Assembly (NCBI RefSeq): GCF_001941865.1
Contig: NZ_CP016162.1
Coordinates: 1,736,001-1,800,000, forward strand
Source of the DNA: Pseudomonas alcaliphila JAB1
GTDB lineage: Bacteria; Pseudomonadota; Gammaproteobacteria; Pseudomonadales; Pseudomonadaceae
Direction: 5' to 3'
DNA length: 64,000 nucleotides
Part shown: positions 41,781 to 51,076 of the stretch, piece after piece
Layout: every line of letters begins with the position of its first letter
Position numbering within the stretch: the first letter of the stretch is position 1
Made by a program: the position numbers and the translations under genes
The notes under the pieces: model-generated
What the model was told of the DNA's origin: nothing
Databases searched by the model: none
What the model saw: only the letters and a program-made list of their open reading frames with translations

Positions 41781-42479
41781 TCAGGCGACATCCACCAGCA
41801 CGATCTCGCTATCTTCCTGCGCCTCGATGCGGATCAGCGTTTCATCGGCGATGGCCACGCCATCACGAGCTTTGACGGCTACGCCGTTGACACTGAAAGC
41901 ACCAGTCGCGCCCACCAGATAGGCCTTGCGACCCGGTTGCAGGGCGTATTCGGCGCTCTCTCCCGCCTTGACGGTGGCGGCCACCAGGCGTGCGTCGGTA
42001 CGGATGCGCAGGGCGTCGACATCTTCCTCGTAACCGCTGGCCAGGGTGACGAACGATCCCGAGCGGTCGCCTTTGGGGAACGGCTTGGCGCCCCAGGAGG
42101 GCGGCAGGCCGGCCTGGTTCGGCTGAATCCAGATCTGGAAGATCTTGGTGGTTTCATCCTCCAGGTTGTACTCGCTGTGGGCGATGCCGGTACCGGCGCT
42201 CATTACCTGCACGTCGCCGGCCTCGGTACGACCTTTGTTGCCCAGGTTGTCCTCATGGCTGATGGCACCTTCGCGAACGTAGGTGATGATCTCCATGTCG
42301 CGGTGCGGGTGCGGCGGGAAACCCGAGTGCGGTGCGATCTCGTCGTCGTTCCACACGCGCAGGCGGCCCCAGTTCATCCGCTCGGCGTCGTAGTATTCGG
42401 CGAAGGAAAAGTGGTGACGGGCGTTGAGCCAGCCATGGTGAGCACCACCGAGTTGTTCGAACGGACGTACATCGATCAT
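41781..42479 (-). CDS. Pirin family protein
   Basis: A 232-residue bicupin. The N-terminal cupin carries the iron-binding HPHRDMEIITYV and a later His in GIAHSEYN, as in pirin/YhhW quercetinase-like proteins; the C-terminal cupin has degenerate ligands. The start MIDVRPFEQLG follows GGAGGATTGACC, an excellent ribosome site, so the longer open frame to 42608 is not used. It diverges from yegS across an AT-rich 177-bp promoter region. The reaction is uncertain (quercetin dioxygenase activity is known for some members). Confidence 0.88.
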   Translation of the reverse strand: MIDVRPFEQLGGAHHGWLNARHHFSFAEYYDAERMNWGRLRVWNDDEIAPHSGFPPHPHRDMEIITYVREGAISHEDNLGNKGRTEAGDVQVMSAGTGIAHSEYNLEDETTKIFQIWIQPNQAGLPPSWGAKPFPKGDRSGSFVTLASGYEEDVDALRIRTDARLVAATVKAGESAEYALQPGRKAYLVGATGAFSVNGVAVKARDGVAIADETLIRIEAQEDSEIVLVDVA

Positions 42480-42656
42480 GGTCAATCCTCCAGTCATGCA
42501 CGAGTTCAGTCCCGTGCAGCGTTGATGGGTGAATGATCCATTTGGATTGATCGATTTAAAAGCGCAATTTTTACAGTGTTGATATCGATTAATCTGATTA
42601 ATTTTCACGAGGGCCAGGCACTAGGCTTTCGCTGATCCTTTCAAGGAGGACGCGCA

Positions 42657-43574
42657 ATGCGCGAACGCAAGGCCTGGTTGATCCTGCATGGCAAGCAGGC
42701 GCTGAACGAAGAAGTGAGGGCAGCGGTGAACGGCCTGCGTGAGCGCGGCTGGGATTTGGCCGTGCGCCTGACCTGGGAAGGTGGCGACGCCGAGCGGCTG
42801 GTCGGGGAAGGATTGGCCGCCGGTTACCCGACGCTGATCGCTGGCGGTGGCGATGGCACCCTGCGCGATGTGGTCGAGGCGCTGGTCAAGGCGCAAAGCG
42901 ATGCCAGCCTGGCTCTGCTGCCGCTGGGCACGGCCAATGATTTTGCCCACGCAGCCGGTATTCCGTTGACGCCTGCTGCGGCGTTGGCCCTGCTCGAGTG
43001 CGAGCCGGTGGCGGTAGACGTGGGCATGGCGGGCGAGCGGGCGTTTCTGAACATGGCCACTGGTGGTTTCGGCTCCAACGTTACGGCCAATACTCCTGAA
43101 GAGCTCAAGAAAGTCCTGGGTGGCGCCGCCTATCTACTCACCGGGCTCAGTCGTTTTTCCGAAGTGCGCGCGGCAGCCGGTCGTTTTCATGGACCGGATT
43201 TCGAATGGCAGGGTGAGTTTCTGGCGTTGGGCATCGGGAATGGCCGTCAGGCTGGCGGTGGGCATCTGCTCTGCCCGGATGCGACCATCGACGATGGTCT
43301 GCTCGATGTCTGCATCGTGCCGGCGGCGCATGATGTCGTCGGCACCTTGGGCACGTTGTTGTCCGGGGGCATTCTTGGCCTGCAGAGCGTTGCGGTCAGC
43401 GCGCGGCTGCCCTGGCTGGAGGTGGAAGCGCTGGAGGGTTTGGACCTGAATCTCGACGGCGAACCGATGGAAAGTACAGGTCTGCGTTTTCGTGCCGAAC
43501 CCGGCGCCCTGCGTCTGCATCTGCCCAAGCATTCGTCGCTGCTCGCTGGTCAGGTACACAGGGCTGAGGCATGA
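42657..43574 (+). CDS. yegS: Lipid kinase YegS
   Basis: A 305-residue member of the diacylglycerol-kinase catalytic family. The nucleotide motif GGGDGTLRDVVEAL lies near residue 62 and LLPLGTANDFAHA follows. It phosphorylates lipids such as phosphatidylglycerol or diacylglycerol at the inner membrane face. The start ATG follows AAGGAGGA. Its proximity to the glycerolipid-like genes 36655-41627 may be functional. Confidence 0.9.
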   Translation: MRERKAWLILHGKQALNEEVRAAVNGLRERGWDLAVRLTWEGGDAERLVGEGLAAGYPTLIAGGGDGTLRDVVEALVKAQSDASLALLPLGTANDFAHAAGIPLTPAAALALLECEPVAVDVGMAGERAFLNMATGGFGSNVTANTPEELKKVLGGAAYLLTGLSRFSEVRAAAGRFHGPDFEWQGEFLALGIGNGRQAGGGHLLCPDATIDDGLLDVCIVPAAHDVVGTLGTLLSGGILGLQSVAVSARLPWLEVEALEGLDLNLDGEPMESTGLRFRAEPGALRLHLPKHSSLLAGQVHRAEA

Positions 43575-43664
43575 TGGCTGCGCGCCAGCAATGCTTCAGT
43601 CTGCCGGCAGTCCGCCGATAACCCGAAACGGCAGACTAGAATCACCCTATATACCTCGGAGCAC

Positions 43665-44600
43665 ATGATGGCCGGCATCCTCGATTCAGTAGATCAACGC
43701 ACGCAACTGGTCGGCGAGAACCGTCTGGAAATTCTCATGTTCCGCCTGGCTGGCCGGCAGTTGTTCGCCATCAACGTGTTCAAGGTGCAGGAAGTCCTGC
43801 AGATGCCCAAACTGACGCTGATGCCGCAGCGCCATCGCTTCGTCTGCGGTGTGGTCAACCTGCGTGGTCAAACCCTGCCGGTGATCGATCTGTCCCAGGC
43901 CATCGGCATGCGTCCGCTGGTGCCGGATGAGCGCAGCACCATCATCGTCACCGAGTACAACCGCTCGGTTCAGGCCTTCTTGGTCGGCAGCGTCGACCGC
44001 ATCCTCAACCTCAACTGGGAGTCGATCCTGCCGCCCCCGGGTGGCGCCGGGCGTCAGCATTACCTGACCGCCATCACCAAGGTCGAGGACCAGATCGTCG
44101 AGGTCATCGATGTGGAGAAGGTGCTCGCCGAGATCGTACCGATGAGCACCAAGGTTTCCGCGGAAAAGCTCGCCGACCCGCTGCTGGAGAAGGCACGCGG
44201 GCGCGAAGTGCTGCTGGTGGATGATTCCAGCGTCGCGCTCAGCCAGCTGCGCGATACCCTGACGCAGTTGGGTCTTCGCCTGCACATGGCCAGTGACGGC
44301 CTCAAGGCCCTCAACCTGCTGAAGAAGTGGGCTGACGCCGGTGAGGTGATGACCGACAAGCTGCTGATGATCTTCACCGATGCCGAGATGCCGGAAATGG
44401 ACGGCTATCGCCTTACCAGCGAAATTCGCAATGACCCGCGCCTCAAGGATCTCTATGTGGTGCTGCACACGTCGCTGTCGGGCAGCTTCAACGAGGCGAT
44501 GGTGAAGAAGGTCGGCTGCGACAATTTCCTCTCCAAGTTCCAGCCGGACAAGCTGGTCGATGTGATTCGTCAACGTCTCGAGTTGGACGAACCTCGCTGA
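43665..44600 (+). CDS. Chemotaxis coupling/response-regulator protein CheV
   Basis: A 311-residue cytosolic protein. The N-terminal CheW domain (LEILMFRLAGRQLFAINVFKVQEVL, VVNLRGQTLPVIDLSQA) is joined to a C-terminal receiver (VLLVDDSSVALSQLRDTL, phospho-acceptor Asp in IFTDAEMPEMDG, Lys in NFLSKFQPD). It links chemoreceptors to CheA and dampens or adapts signalling. It is monocistronic. The first of two tandem ATGs is used, with GGAG upstream. Confidence 0.92.
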   Translation: MMAGILDSVDQRTQLVGENRLEILMFRLAGRQLFAINVFKVQEVLQMPKLTLMPQRHRFVCGVVNLRGQTLPVIDLSQAIGMRPLVPDERSTIIVTEYNRSVQAFLVGSVDRILNLNWESILPPPGGAGRQHYLTAITKVEDQIVEVIDVEKVLAEIVPMSTKVSAEKLADPLLEKARGREVLLVDDSSVALSQLRDTLTQLGLRLHMASDGLKALNLLKKWADAGEVMTDKLLMIFTDAEMPEMDGYRLTSEIRNDPRLKDLYVVLHTSLSGSFNEAMVKKVGCDNFLSKFQPDKLVDVIRQRLELDEPR

Positions 44601-44727
44601 AGTCGCTGCAGGGCGGGTGAAACCTGCCGGGCGTTGCCGTCGAACGAGCAGCGTTTTCTGGGCCTCGGTGCTTGTGAGCATCGCCGTCAGCTCGTATAAC
44701 GGCGTTTTGCCGACAGGAAGCTGACCC

Positions 44728-45534
44728 ATGCCGAGTCTCTCGGGGCTGTACCGTTACCCGCTCAAGTCCGGCCGCGGCGAGGCCTTGCAGCGCAGTGCGG
44801 TCGACGGACTTGGGCTGCATGGTGATCGGCGCTGGATGCTGGTCGACGCCGACAACGGCCGCTTCATCACCCAACGCCTGCTGCCGCAGATGAGCCAGTT
44901 GAGCGCCCTGTACGATGCGCGTGGCGGCCTGACCTTGAGTGCGCCGGGTGGTGAGGATCTGTCCGTGGCGCTGCCCGACCCCGAGCAGGATCTGCGTGGC
45001 GTCGTCGTCTGGCGTGACAGCCTGCGCGTGCCGGATGCCGGCGATGCAGCGGCCGTCTGGCTCAGCGACTTGCTGGGCAAGCCTTGCCGCCTGGTGCAGG
45101 TGCCGGAAGGCCGCACCCGCCAGGTCGACACTGCCTATGCGCAGCCGGGGGATCGCGTGGCCTTCGCCGATGGCTTTCCACTGTTGCTTATTGGCCAGGC
45201 ATCGCTGGACGATCTTTCCCAGCGAGTCGGGCAGCCACTGTCCATGCTGCGTTTTCGCCCAAACCTGGTCGTCACCGGTAGTGAGCCTTATGCCGAAGAC
45301 AGCTGGAAGCGCATCCGCATTGGCGAGGTGGAGTTCGAGGTGGCCAAGGGCTGCTCGCGCTGCATCCTCACCACCATCGACCCGCAGACCGGCGAGCGCA
45401 ACGCCCAGCGTGAGCCGCTGGCCACGCTCAAGACCTATCGTGAACGCGAAGGTGACGTGTTCTTCGGGCAGAACCTGTTGCCGCGCGGTGTCGGCGAACT
45501 GCAGTTGGGCATGACGGTAGAAGTGCTGGAATAG
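44728..45534 (+). CDS. MOSC domain-containing protein, YcbX-like
   Basis: A 268-residue protein. The N-terminal MOSC_N beta-barrel has LYRYPLKSGRGEAL and GLHGDRRWMLVD; the C-terminal MOSC domain has VAKGCSRCILTTIDPQTGERN with the conserved Cys that binds molybdenum cofactor. YcbX-type enzymes reduce N-hydroxylated compounds, taking electrons from a partner; here the ferredoxin domain found in E. coli YcbX is absent, so the partner must be separate. A terminator follows. Confidence 0.87.
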   Translation: MPSLSGLYRYPLKSGRGEALQRSAVDGLGLHGDRRWMLVDADNGRFITQRLLPQMSQLSALYDARGGLTLSAPGGEDLSVALPDPEQDLRGVVVWRDSLRVPDAGDAAAVWLSDLLGKPCRLVQVPEGRTRQVDTAYAQPGDRVAFADGFPLLLIGQASLDDLSQRVGQPLSMLRFRPNLVVTGSEPYAEDSWKRIRIGEVEFEVAKGCSRCILTTIDPQTGERNAQREPLATLKTYREREGDVFFGQNLLPRGVGELQLGMTVEVLE

Positions 45535-45552
45535 CAGGGCAGGTGTCATAGC

Positions 45553-45590
45553 AAGCCCCGATCAGATGCTGTCTGATCGGGGCTTTTCTT
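45553..45590. terminator. Bidirectional rho-independent terminator
   Basis: AAGCCCCGATCAGA pairs with TCTGATCGGGGCTT (14 bp) around a 5-nt loop, followed by TTCTTTT. It separates the MOSC gene (+) from slt (-), which ends at 45591. Confidence 0.9.
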
Positions 45591-47519
45591 TTACTGATCG
45601 TCGAAGAAACGCTCGTTCCACGCCACCAGCGGGTGCGGCGCGTTGAGTTTCTGGCCGTAGATCACCGAGTAGGACAGCACGTTCTGCACGTACTGGCGGG
45701 TCTCATCGAACGGAATGTTCTCCACCCAGACGTCATAACTGAGGTGATTGGCGCCGCGCAGCCACTGGCGCACGCGGCCGGGGCCGGCGTTATAGGCGGC
45801 CGAGGCGAGTACGCGGTTGCCGTTGAACTGGCCATATACCTGGCTCAGGTACGCAGCGCCCAGCTGGATATTGGTATCCGGGTTGAGTACCTGCTGCGGT
45901 GAAGCCAGGGGAATGCCGAACTTGCGCGCGGTTTCCTTGGCAGTGGCCGGCATCAGCTGCATCAGGCCCATGGCGCCGGCGTGGGAGCGGGCGTCGGCCA
46001 TGAAGGCGCTTTCCTGGCGGGTAATGGCAAACACCCAGCTCGAATGCAGGTCACGGCGCTTGGCTTCGCGTACCAACTCGTTGCGATGGGCCATGGGGAA
46101 GCGCACTTCCAGGTCGTCCCAGTACTGGGCCTGGCTGATGGTGCGGATGGCCGGGAAGTACCACTCCATTTCATAGGCCAGGCGCGCCTGGGCCACCAGT
46201 TCGTCACGGCTGAACAGGCGGCTGACGTGGTACCACTCACGGCGCCCATCGACGATCTGGCCGCGTGCATGGAACTCCATGGCGCGCTTGATACCGGCGG
46301 TATTGCGTACCTTCTGCACCACCTTGGGATCGAGAGCCAGCGGCTGGTTATTCAGGGCGTAAGGCGCCTTGACCTGATCGGCGGCCATGAAGCCATAGAA
46401 ATCACGCTCCTTGGCCAGTGCCTGGAACAGCACCGCCGGTTGCTGGCTGTTGGGTTGTGCCAATTGCAGGCTGCGCGCATTCCAGTAACGCCAGCGGTTG
46501 CTGCTGGCCAGGTCGGACGGCATGTTCTGGGTCAGCTGGTAGGCCTCTTCCCAACGGCCGTGACGCAGCAGCAGACGTGCGCGCCACTCGCTGACGGTGT
46601 TGTCACGCAGTTGCGGGTCGTACTTGGCCATGACCTGCAGGCCACGCAGGTCGAAGCGTTGTGCCAGGCGCAGGCCGATTTGCCGGGCGATGGCGACCTG
46701 CTCGTCGGCGGAGAACTTCATGCGTTGGGCGTAGCCGTCGAGCAGAGCCAGGGCATCTTCCGGGCTCTGCCGAGCCAGGCGACGCAAGCCGAGGCCGACC
46801 ACGTCGCTCATGGCGTCATCGGCGGGGGCAAAGCGCGCGGTGTTCTTCAGTAGTTGTGGCTTTTGCGCCACTTCCACCATCAGCTTGCCGCGCTCGCCGA
46901 GCGTTGGCATGCCTTTGATCAGGAAGTTGGCCAGGCCGTAGTTGCCGCTTTCCACCGCCAGTTTGGTGCGCTGCCAGCGACGCTGCTCGGTGAGCTGGCC
47001 ATTGGCGGCCCAGCGCTCGAACAGTGGGTCACAGGCGTTGGGTTGGGATTTGCCCACGAGCCAGAGCTTCTCGGCAGTGGCGTTGCCTTCGGCGGTCAGG
47101 CCGTGGCTGAGCTGGTATTGGCCGTAGAGGCAGTCCAGCTCGGTGAAGTTGAGCTTGGCATCGTAGTGATCGAGGAAGGGCTTCCAGTCGCCACGCTCGG
47201 CCAGCCAGCGCAACCAGCGCAGTTTCATCCAGCTGGCCTGGGGCAGGTCGCCATGTTCGGCGAGAAATTTCTCGATCTCGGCATTGCTGGCCGACTTGAG
47301 CCGGTTGGTCAGCTCGTCATAGGCCAGATAAGGCGTCAGTGGGTAATCGCGTAGCGCGCTGGCGTACTGGCGATAAGGGCCGCTGTCGCCCTTGGCCAAG
47401 GCCCGCTTGGCCTCATCATAGTACTGGCGCTGCTGGGTGAGGCTGGCAGCTTCGACACTGGCGATGCCGGTGGCGGTAAGAATCAGACAGGAAACTACAG
47501 AGAGAAAGCGACTGCGCAT
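45591..47519 (-). CDS. slt: Soluble lytic murein transglycosylase
   Basis: A 642-residue periplasmic enzyme. The signal peptide is MRSRFLSVVSCLILTATGIA (cleavage near VEAAS). A long superhelical U-domain (residues ~30-450) is followed by the linker and SLT catalytic domain: RQESAFMADARSHAGAMGLMQLMPATA with the catalytic Glu, and YNAGPGRVRQWL. It cleaves murein glycan strands to 1,6-anhydro products, feeding recycling through NagZ, encoded at 62542-63540. The start at 47519 was preferred because it opens the signal peptide directly. Confidence 0.93.
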   Translation of the reverse strand: MRSRFLSVVSCLILTATGIASVEAASLTQQRQYYDEAKRALAKGDSGPYRQYASALRDYPLTPYLAYDELTNRLKSASNAEIEKFLAEHGDLPQASWMKLRWLRWLAERGDWKPFLDHYDAKLNFTELDCLYGQYQLSHGLTAEGNATAEKLWLVGKSQPNACDPLFERWAANGQLTEQRRWQRTKLAVESGNYGLANFLIKGMPTLGERGKLMVEVAQKPQLLKNTARFAPADDAMSDVVGLGLRRLARQSPEDALALLDGYAQRMKFSADEQVAIARQIGLRLAQRFDLRGLQVMAKYDPQLRDNTVSEWRARLLLRHGRWEEAYQLTQNMPSDLASSNRWRYWNARSLQLAQPNSQQPAVLFQALAKERDFYGFMAADQVKAPYALNNQPLALDPKVVQKVRNTAGIKRAMEFHARGQIVDGRREWYHVSRLFSRDELVAQARLAYEMEWYFPAIRTISQAQYWDDLEVRFPMAHRNELVREAKRRDLHSSWVFAITRQESAFMADARSHAGAMGLMQLMPATAKETARKFGIPLASPQQVLNPDTNIQLGAAYLSQVYGQFNGNRVLASAAYNAGPGRVRQWLRGANHLSYDVWVENIPFDETRQYVQNVLSYSVIYGQKLNAPHPLVAWNERFFDDQ

Positions 47520-47755
47520 GGCATTTCCAGGAGAAGCAGAGGTATGGGGCAACACGGTCCGTGTCGTTGCATTGCTCTAGCTTAGCGCTTCATCGGTGCG
47601 TGGTGAATGCCGTCGGGCCAGATGGACACATGTAGCAAAGATGCGCTTTGCCTGCGCCAGATGATGAGCAGGGGCGACACCTGTTGCGTCTGTGGAAACG
47701 GCAACAGCCGGCTGGCAACTCGGGTAGAATGCGCCCCCTGTTTCTGGAGATGCCC

Positions 47756-49681
47756 ATGACCCTGCTCAAGTTTGCCGACGTATCCCTCGCCTATGGCGCC
47801 ATGCCCCTGCTCGATGGAGTGTCCTGGCAGATCGCGCGGGGCGAGCGGGTGTGCATCATCGGCCGCAACGGCACCGGCAAATCGAGCATGCTGCGTCTGG
47901 TCAAGGGCGACCAGATGCCCGACGACGGTGAAATCTGGCGCGCCCCAGGGCTGAAGATCGGCGAGTTGCCGCAGGAGCTGCCGCGTGCCGACGAGCGTAC
48001 GGTGTTCGACGTGGTTGCCGAAGGCCTGGCCGGCGTTGGCGAGTTGCTGGCGCGTTATCATCATCTGGCGCAGAACATTCATGGCGACGACGACCTCGAG
48101 CAGCTGATGCACGTGCAGCAGGAGCTGGAAGCCAAAGACGGCTGGCGTCTGCAGCAACTGGTCGACAGCACCCTGAGCCGCCTGCAGTTGCCGGCCGACA
48201 AGACCCTGGCCGAGCTCTCCGGGGGCTGGCGCCGCCGTGTGCTGCTGGCGCAGGCACTGGTGTCCGAGCCGGATCTGCTGCTGCTCGATGAGCCGACCAA
48301 CCACCTGGACATCGGCGCCATCGCCTGGCTGGAAGAGGCGCTGAAAGACTTTGGCGGCGCCGTGCTGTTCATTACCCACGACCGCTCCTTCCTGCAGAAC
48401 CTGGCTACGCGCATCCTCGAACTGGACCGTGGCGGTCTGATTGACTGGAACGGCGACTACGCCAGCTTCCTGGTGCACAAGGAGCAGCAACTGGCTGCTG
48501 AGGAAACCGCCAATGCGCTGTTCGACAAGCGCCTGGCCCAGGAAGAGGTGTGGATTCGTCAGGGCATCAAGGCCCGTCGCACCCGTAACGAAGGGCGTGT
48601 ACGTGCGCTCAAGGCGATGCGTGCGGAACGCAGCGAGCGACGCGAGCGCCAGGGCAAGGCGAACATCCAGCTCGATACTGCGGACAAGTCCGGCAAGCAG
48701 GTGATGGTGGCGGAGAACATCAGTTTCGCCCATGCCGGCGGACCCTTCCTGGTCAAGGATTTCTCCATGGTCCTGCAGCGCGGCGACCGTATCGGCCTGC
48801 TTGGCGCCAACGGTACCGGCAAGACCACGCTGCTCAAGCTGTTACTCAGCGACCTGCAACCGAGCAGCGGCAAGATCGAGGTCGGCACCAAACTGGAAGT
48901 GGCGTATTTCGACCAATTACGTCACCAGCTCGAGCCGGAGAAGACGGTAATCGACAACGTCGCCGAAGGCCGCGATTTCATCACTATCGACGGCCAGAAC
49001 CGTCATGTACTGAGCTATCTGGGCGACTTCCTGTTCAGCCCGCAACGCGCCCGTACGCCGGTCAAAGCGCTATCGGGCGGCGAACGGGCACGACTGTTGC
49101 TCGCCAAGTTGTTCAGCAAGCCGGCCAACCTGCTGGTGCTCGACGAACCGACCAACGACCTGGACGTAGAAACCCTGGAACTGCTCGAAGAAGTACTGCT
49201 CAACTTCCCTGGCACCGTGCTGATGGTCAGCCACGACCGGGCCTTCCTCGACAACGTGGTGACCAGCACCCTGGTGTTCGAGGGTGAAGGCAAGGTGCGC
49301 GAGTACGTCGGCGGGTATCAGGATTGGCTGCGCCAGGGCGGCTCACCGCGCCTGCTCGGTGTGGGTGAAAGCAAGTCCGGCAAAGCCGAACTGGCCACGG
49401 CCATCGTCGAAGCGCCGGCCGCGGCCGCAGTGACTGCCGTGCCAGAGACCGTCGAGCCGGCGAAGAAGAAACTAAGCTACAAGCTGCAGCGCGAGCTGGA
49501 AGCGATTCCCGGGCAGATCGATGCCCTGGAGCAGGAAATGGCCGCGGTACAGGAGCAGGTATCCGATCCTGCCTTCTACCAGCAGTCGGTGCAGGTCACC
49601 ACGGAAGTATTGGCGCGTCTCGAGGGCTTGCAGAAGGAAATGGACGAGTTGCTCGAGCGCTGGGCAGAGCTGGAAGGCTGA
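47756..49681 (+). CDS. uup: ABC-F ATPase Uup
   Basis: A 641-residue cytosolic protein with two ABC cassettes and no membrane helices. Walker A motifs are GRNGTGKSS and GANGTGKTT, signatures are LSGGWRRRVLLAQ and LSGGERARLLLAK, and Walker B motifs are LLLDEPTNHLD and LVLDEPTNDLD. A Gln/Glu-rich linker separates them and a C-terminal coiled coil (residues ~565-640) is the DNA/ribosome-binding tail of Uup. Members influence ribosome function and precise transposon excision. The start at 47756 has GGAG 7 nt upstream. A DUF6901 gene follows in the same direction. Confidence 0.9.
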   Translation: MTLLKFADVSLAYGAMPLLDGVSWQIARGERVCIIGRNGTGKSSMLRLVKGDQMPDDGEIWRAPGLKIGELPQELPRADERTVFDVVAEGLAGVGELLARYHHLAQNIHGDDDLEQLMHVQQELEAKDGWRLQQLVDSTLSRLQLPADKTLAELSGGWRRRVLLAQALVSEPDLLLLDEPTNHLDIGAIAWLEEALKDFGGAVLFITHDRSFLQNLATRILELDRGGLIDWNGDYASFLVHKEQQLAAEETANALFDKRLAQEEVWIRQGIKARRTRNEGRVRALKAMRAERSERRERQGKANIQLDTADKSGKQVMVAENISFAHAGGPFLVKDFSMVLQRGDRIGLLGANGTGKTTLLKLLLSDLQPSSGKIEVGTKLEVAYFDQLRHQLEPEKTVIDNVAEGRDFITIDGQNRHVLSYLGDFLFSPQRARTPVKALSGGERARLLLAKLFSKPANLLVLDEPTNDLDVETLELLEEVLLNFPGTVLMVSHDRAFLDNVVTSTLVFEGEGKVREYVGGYQDWLRQGGSPRLLGVGESKSGKAELATAIVEAPAAAAVTAVPETVEPAKKKLSYKLQRELEAIPGQIDALEQEMAAVQEQVSDPAFYQQSVQVTTEVLARLEGLQKEMDELLERWAELEG

Positions 49682-49699
49682 CGAAGGAACGAACGGGCA

Positions 49700-50386
49700 A
49701 TGGCCATCGAGTACCGCATTACTCTCGACGACAATCATCAGTTCAGCTACCGGATCGAGCTGAATCGCGAATATGACCCCGTCCAGGCGCAACAGGCTCC
49801 CGCCTGGACGCGCCTTGAGCATCAGCAATGCAGCAATTGTCCGCTGAGTCGCGAGCAGTTCAGCCATTGTCCGGCAGCGGTCGATCTGCATCGGGTGATC
49901 GAGGATTTTCGTGGCCTGCCAGCCTTCAAGAAGGCCAGCGTCTGGGTGCGCACACCGGAGCGTGAGTACACCAAGCAGGTCGGCCTGGAGGAGGGCCTGC
50001 GTGCGCTGCTTGGGGTTATCATGGCCACTAGCGCCTGTCCGGTGCTGGCGCGCCTGAAACCCATGGCACAGCACCATCTGCCCTTTGCCAACAATCAGGA
50101 ATTCATCCTGCGCGCGGTATCGCTGTACCTGACGCGGCAGTATTTCAACATGCGCGAGGGGCGTCTGGCCGATTGGGAGCTGAAAGGGCTGGTGCGCCTG
50201 TTCCAGCAACTGAAGCTGGTCAATCAGGCTTTCTGGCAGCGCATTCACGACACCTGTGAAGGCGACTCCAACCTCAAGGCCTTCCTCACCTTCTTCTCGA
50301 TGTCATCGAGCATGACGGTGTCGCTGGAGACCCAGTTGCAGAAGATTCGCCCGCTGGTCATGAGCGCGGGCGATTCGTTCGAGTAG
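49700..50386 (+). CDS. DUF6901 family protein
   Basis: A 228-residue conserved pseudomonad-type protein starting MAIEYRITLDDNHQFSYRIEL. A Cys-rich motif QCSNCPLSREQFSHCP (residues ~43-58) could bind zinc or iron-sulfur. The C-terminal half is helical. No membrane or signal segment. It is 18 bp after uup and likely co-transcribed. The function is unknown. Confidence 0.8.
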   Translation: MAIEYRITLDDNHQFSYRIELNREYDPVQAQQAPAWTRLEHQQCSNCPLSREQFSHCPAAVDLHRVIEDFRGLPAFKKASVWVRTPEREYTKQVGLEEGLRALLGVIMATSACPVLARLKPMAQHHLPFANNQEFILRAVSLYLTRQYFNMREGRLADWELKGLVRLFQQLKLVNQAFWQRIHDTCEGDSNLKAFLTFFSMSSSMTVSLETQLQKIRPLVMSAGDSFE

Positions 50387-50405
50387 GGCCGAAGCCAAAA
50401 AAGCT

Positions 50406-50470
50406 CGCCGCTGAAGCGCCTCCCACAGGCAGAGCCAACGCGGCTACTGTGGGAGGGGCTTCAGCCGCGA
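50406..50470. repeat. Hairpin repeat of the CTCCCACAG family
   Basis: CGCCGCTGAAGCGCCTCCCA at the left and TGGGAGGGGCTTCAGCCGCG at the right form a near-perfect inverted pair around an ~18-bp spacer. It may also terminate the uup-DUF6901 transcript. Confidence 0.7.
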
Positions 50471-50477
50471 CGCGATC

Positions 50478-50927
50478 TCAAGCGCCTTTTTCGCCTTTCT
50501 TCAGGCGCACTGCGAGTACATCGCAGGGCGCGCCGTGCAGTACGTCATTGGCGGTCGAGCCCAGCAACAGCGCCAGGCCGTGGCGGCCATGGCTGCCGAC
50601 CACGATCAGGTCGCAACCCTGTTCTTCGGCCAGGCGGTGAATTTCCTGGCGCGGTTGCCCGTAGGCCAGGTGACGCTGATCAGCGGTGAGTTCCGGGTAC
50701 TTGCCGGTAAAGCTGTCCAGGCGCTCGCGTGCCTGCTCGAACTGTTGTTGCTGCAGCATCGACAGATCCATCGGCACATCACCACCGAAGGCCATGGCCA
50801 TGGGTTCGACGATATGCACCAGAGACATCTTGGCGCCACTGGCCTTCGCCAGCTTCTGCGCACGTGTCACGACAGGGTCGCATTCCTCGGTCAGGTCGAC
50901 GGCGACCAGAATGTGCTGGTAGGGCAT
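50478..50927 (-). CDS. Universal stress protein A family
   Basis: A 149-residue single-domain UspA protein. It starts MPYQHILVAVDLTEECDPVV and carries the ATP-binding motif VVGSHGRHGLALLLGSTAND near the C-terminus (Gly-x2-Gly-x9-Gly-Ser/Thr). It is cytosolic and typically induced under anaerobic or stationary stress. It stands alone and converges on the DUF6901 gene. Confidence 0.92.
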   Translation of the reverse strand: MPYQHILVAVDLTEECDPVVTRAQKLAKASGAKMSLVHIVEPMAMAFGGDVPMDLSMLQQQQFEQARERLDSFTGKYPELTADQRHLAYGQPRQEIHRLAEEQGCDLIVVGSHGRHGLALLLGSTANDVLHGAPCDVLAVRLKKGEKGA

Positions 50928-51013
50928 GGTGAACTCCTCCTTAAGGGGGCAAATGGCTCTGTCTCAAGTATGGCCCCATTGTGTGGGATAGGGCGACTGG
51001 TCGTGAAAAGGGC

Positions 51014-51041
51014 AAAGAAAAGCCCGGTGCTAGCACCGGGC
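51014..51041 (-). terminator. Rho-independent terminator for the PilJ-like gene
   Basis: A perfect 20-bp palindrome GCCCGGTGCTAGCACCGGGC (51022-51041) is followed on the minus strand by TTTTCTTT, the expected T tract downstream of the gene ending at 51077. Confidence 0.88.
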
Positions 51042-51076
51042 AAGAGTTGGGCCAGGCAGGCCGGAAACATGGAGCA

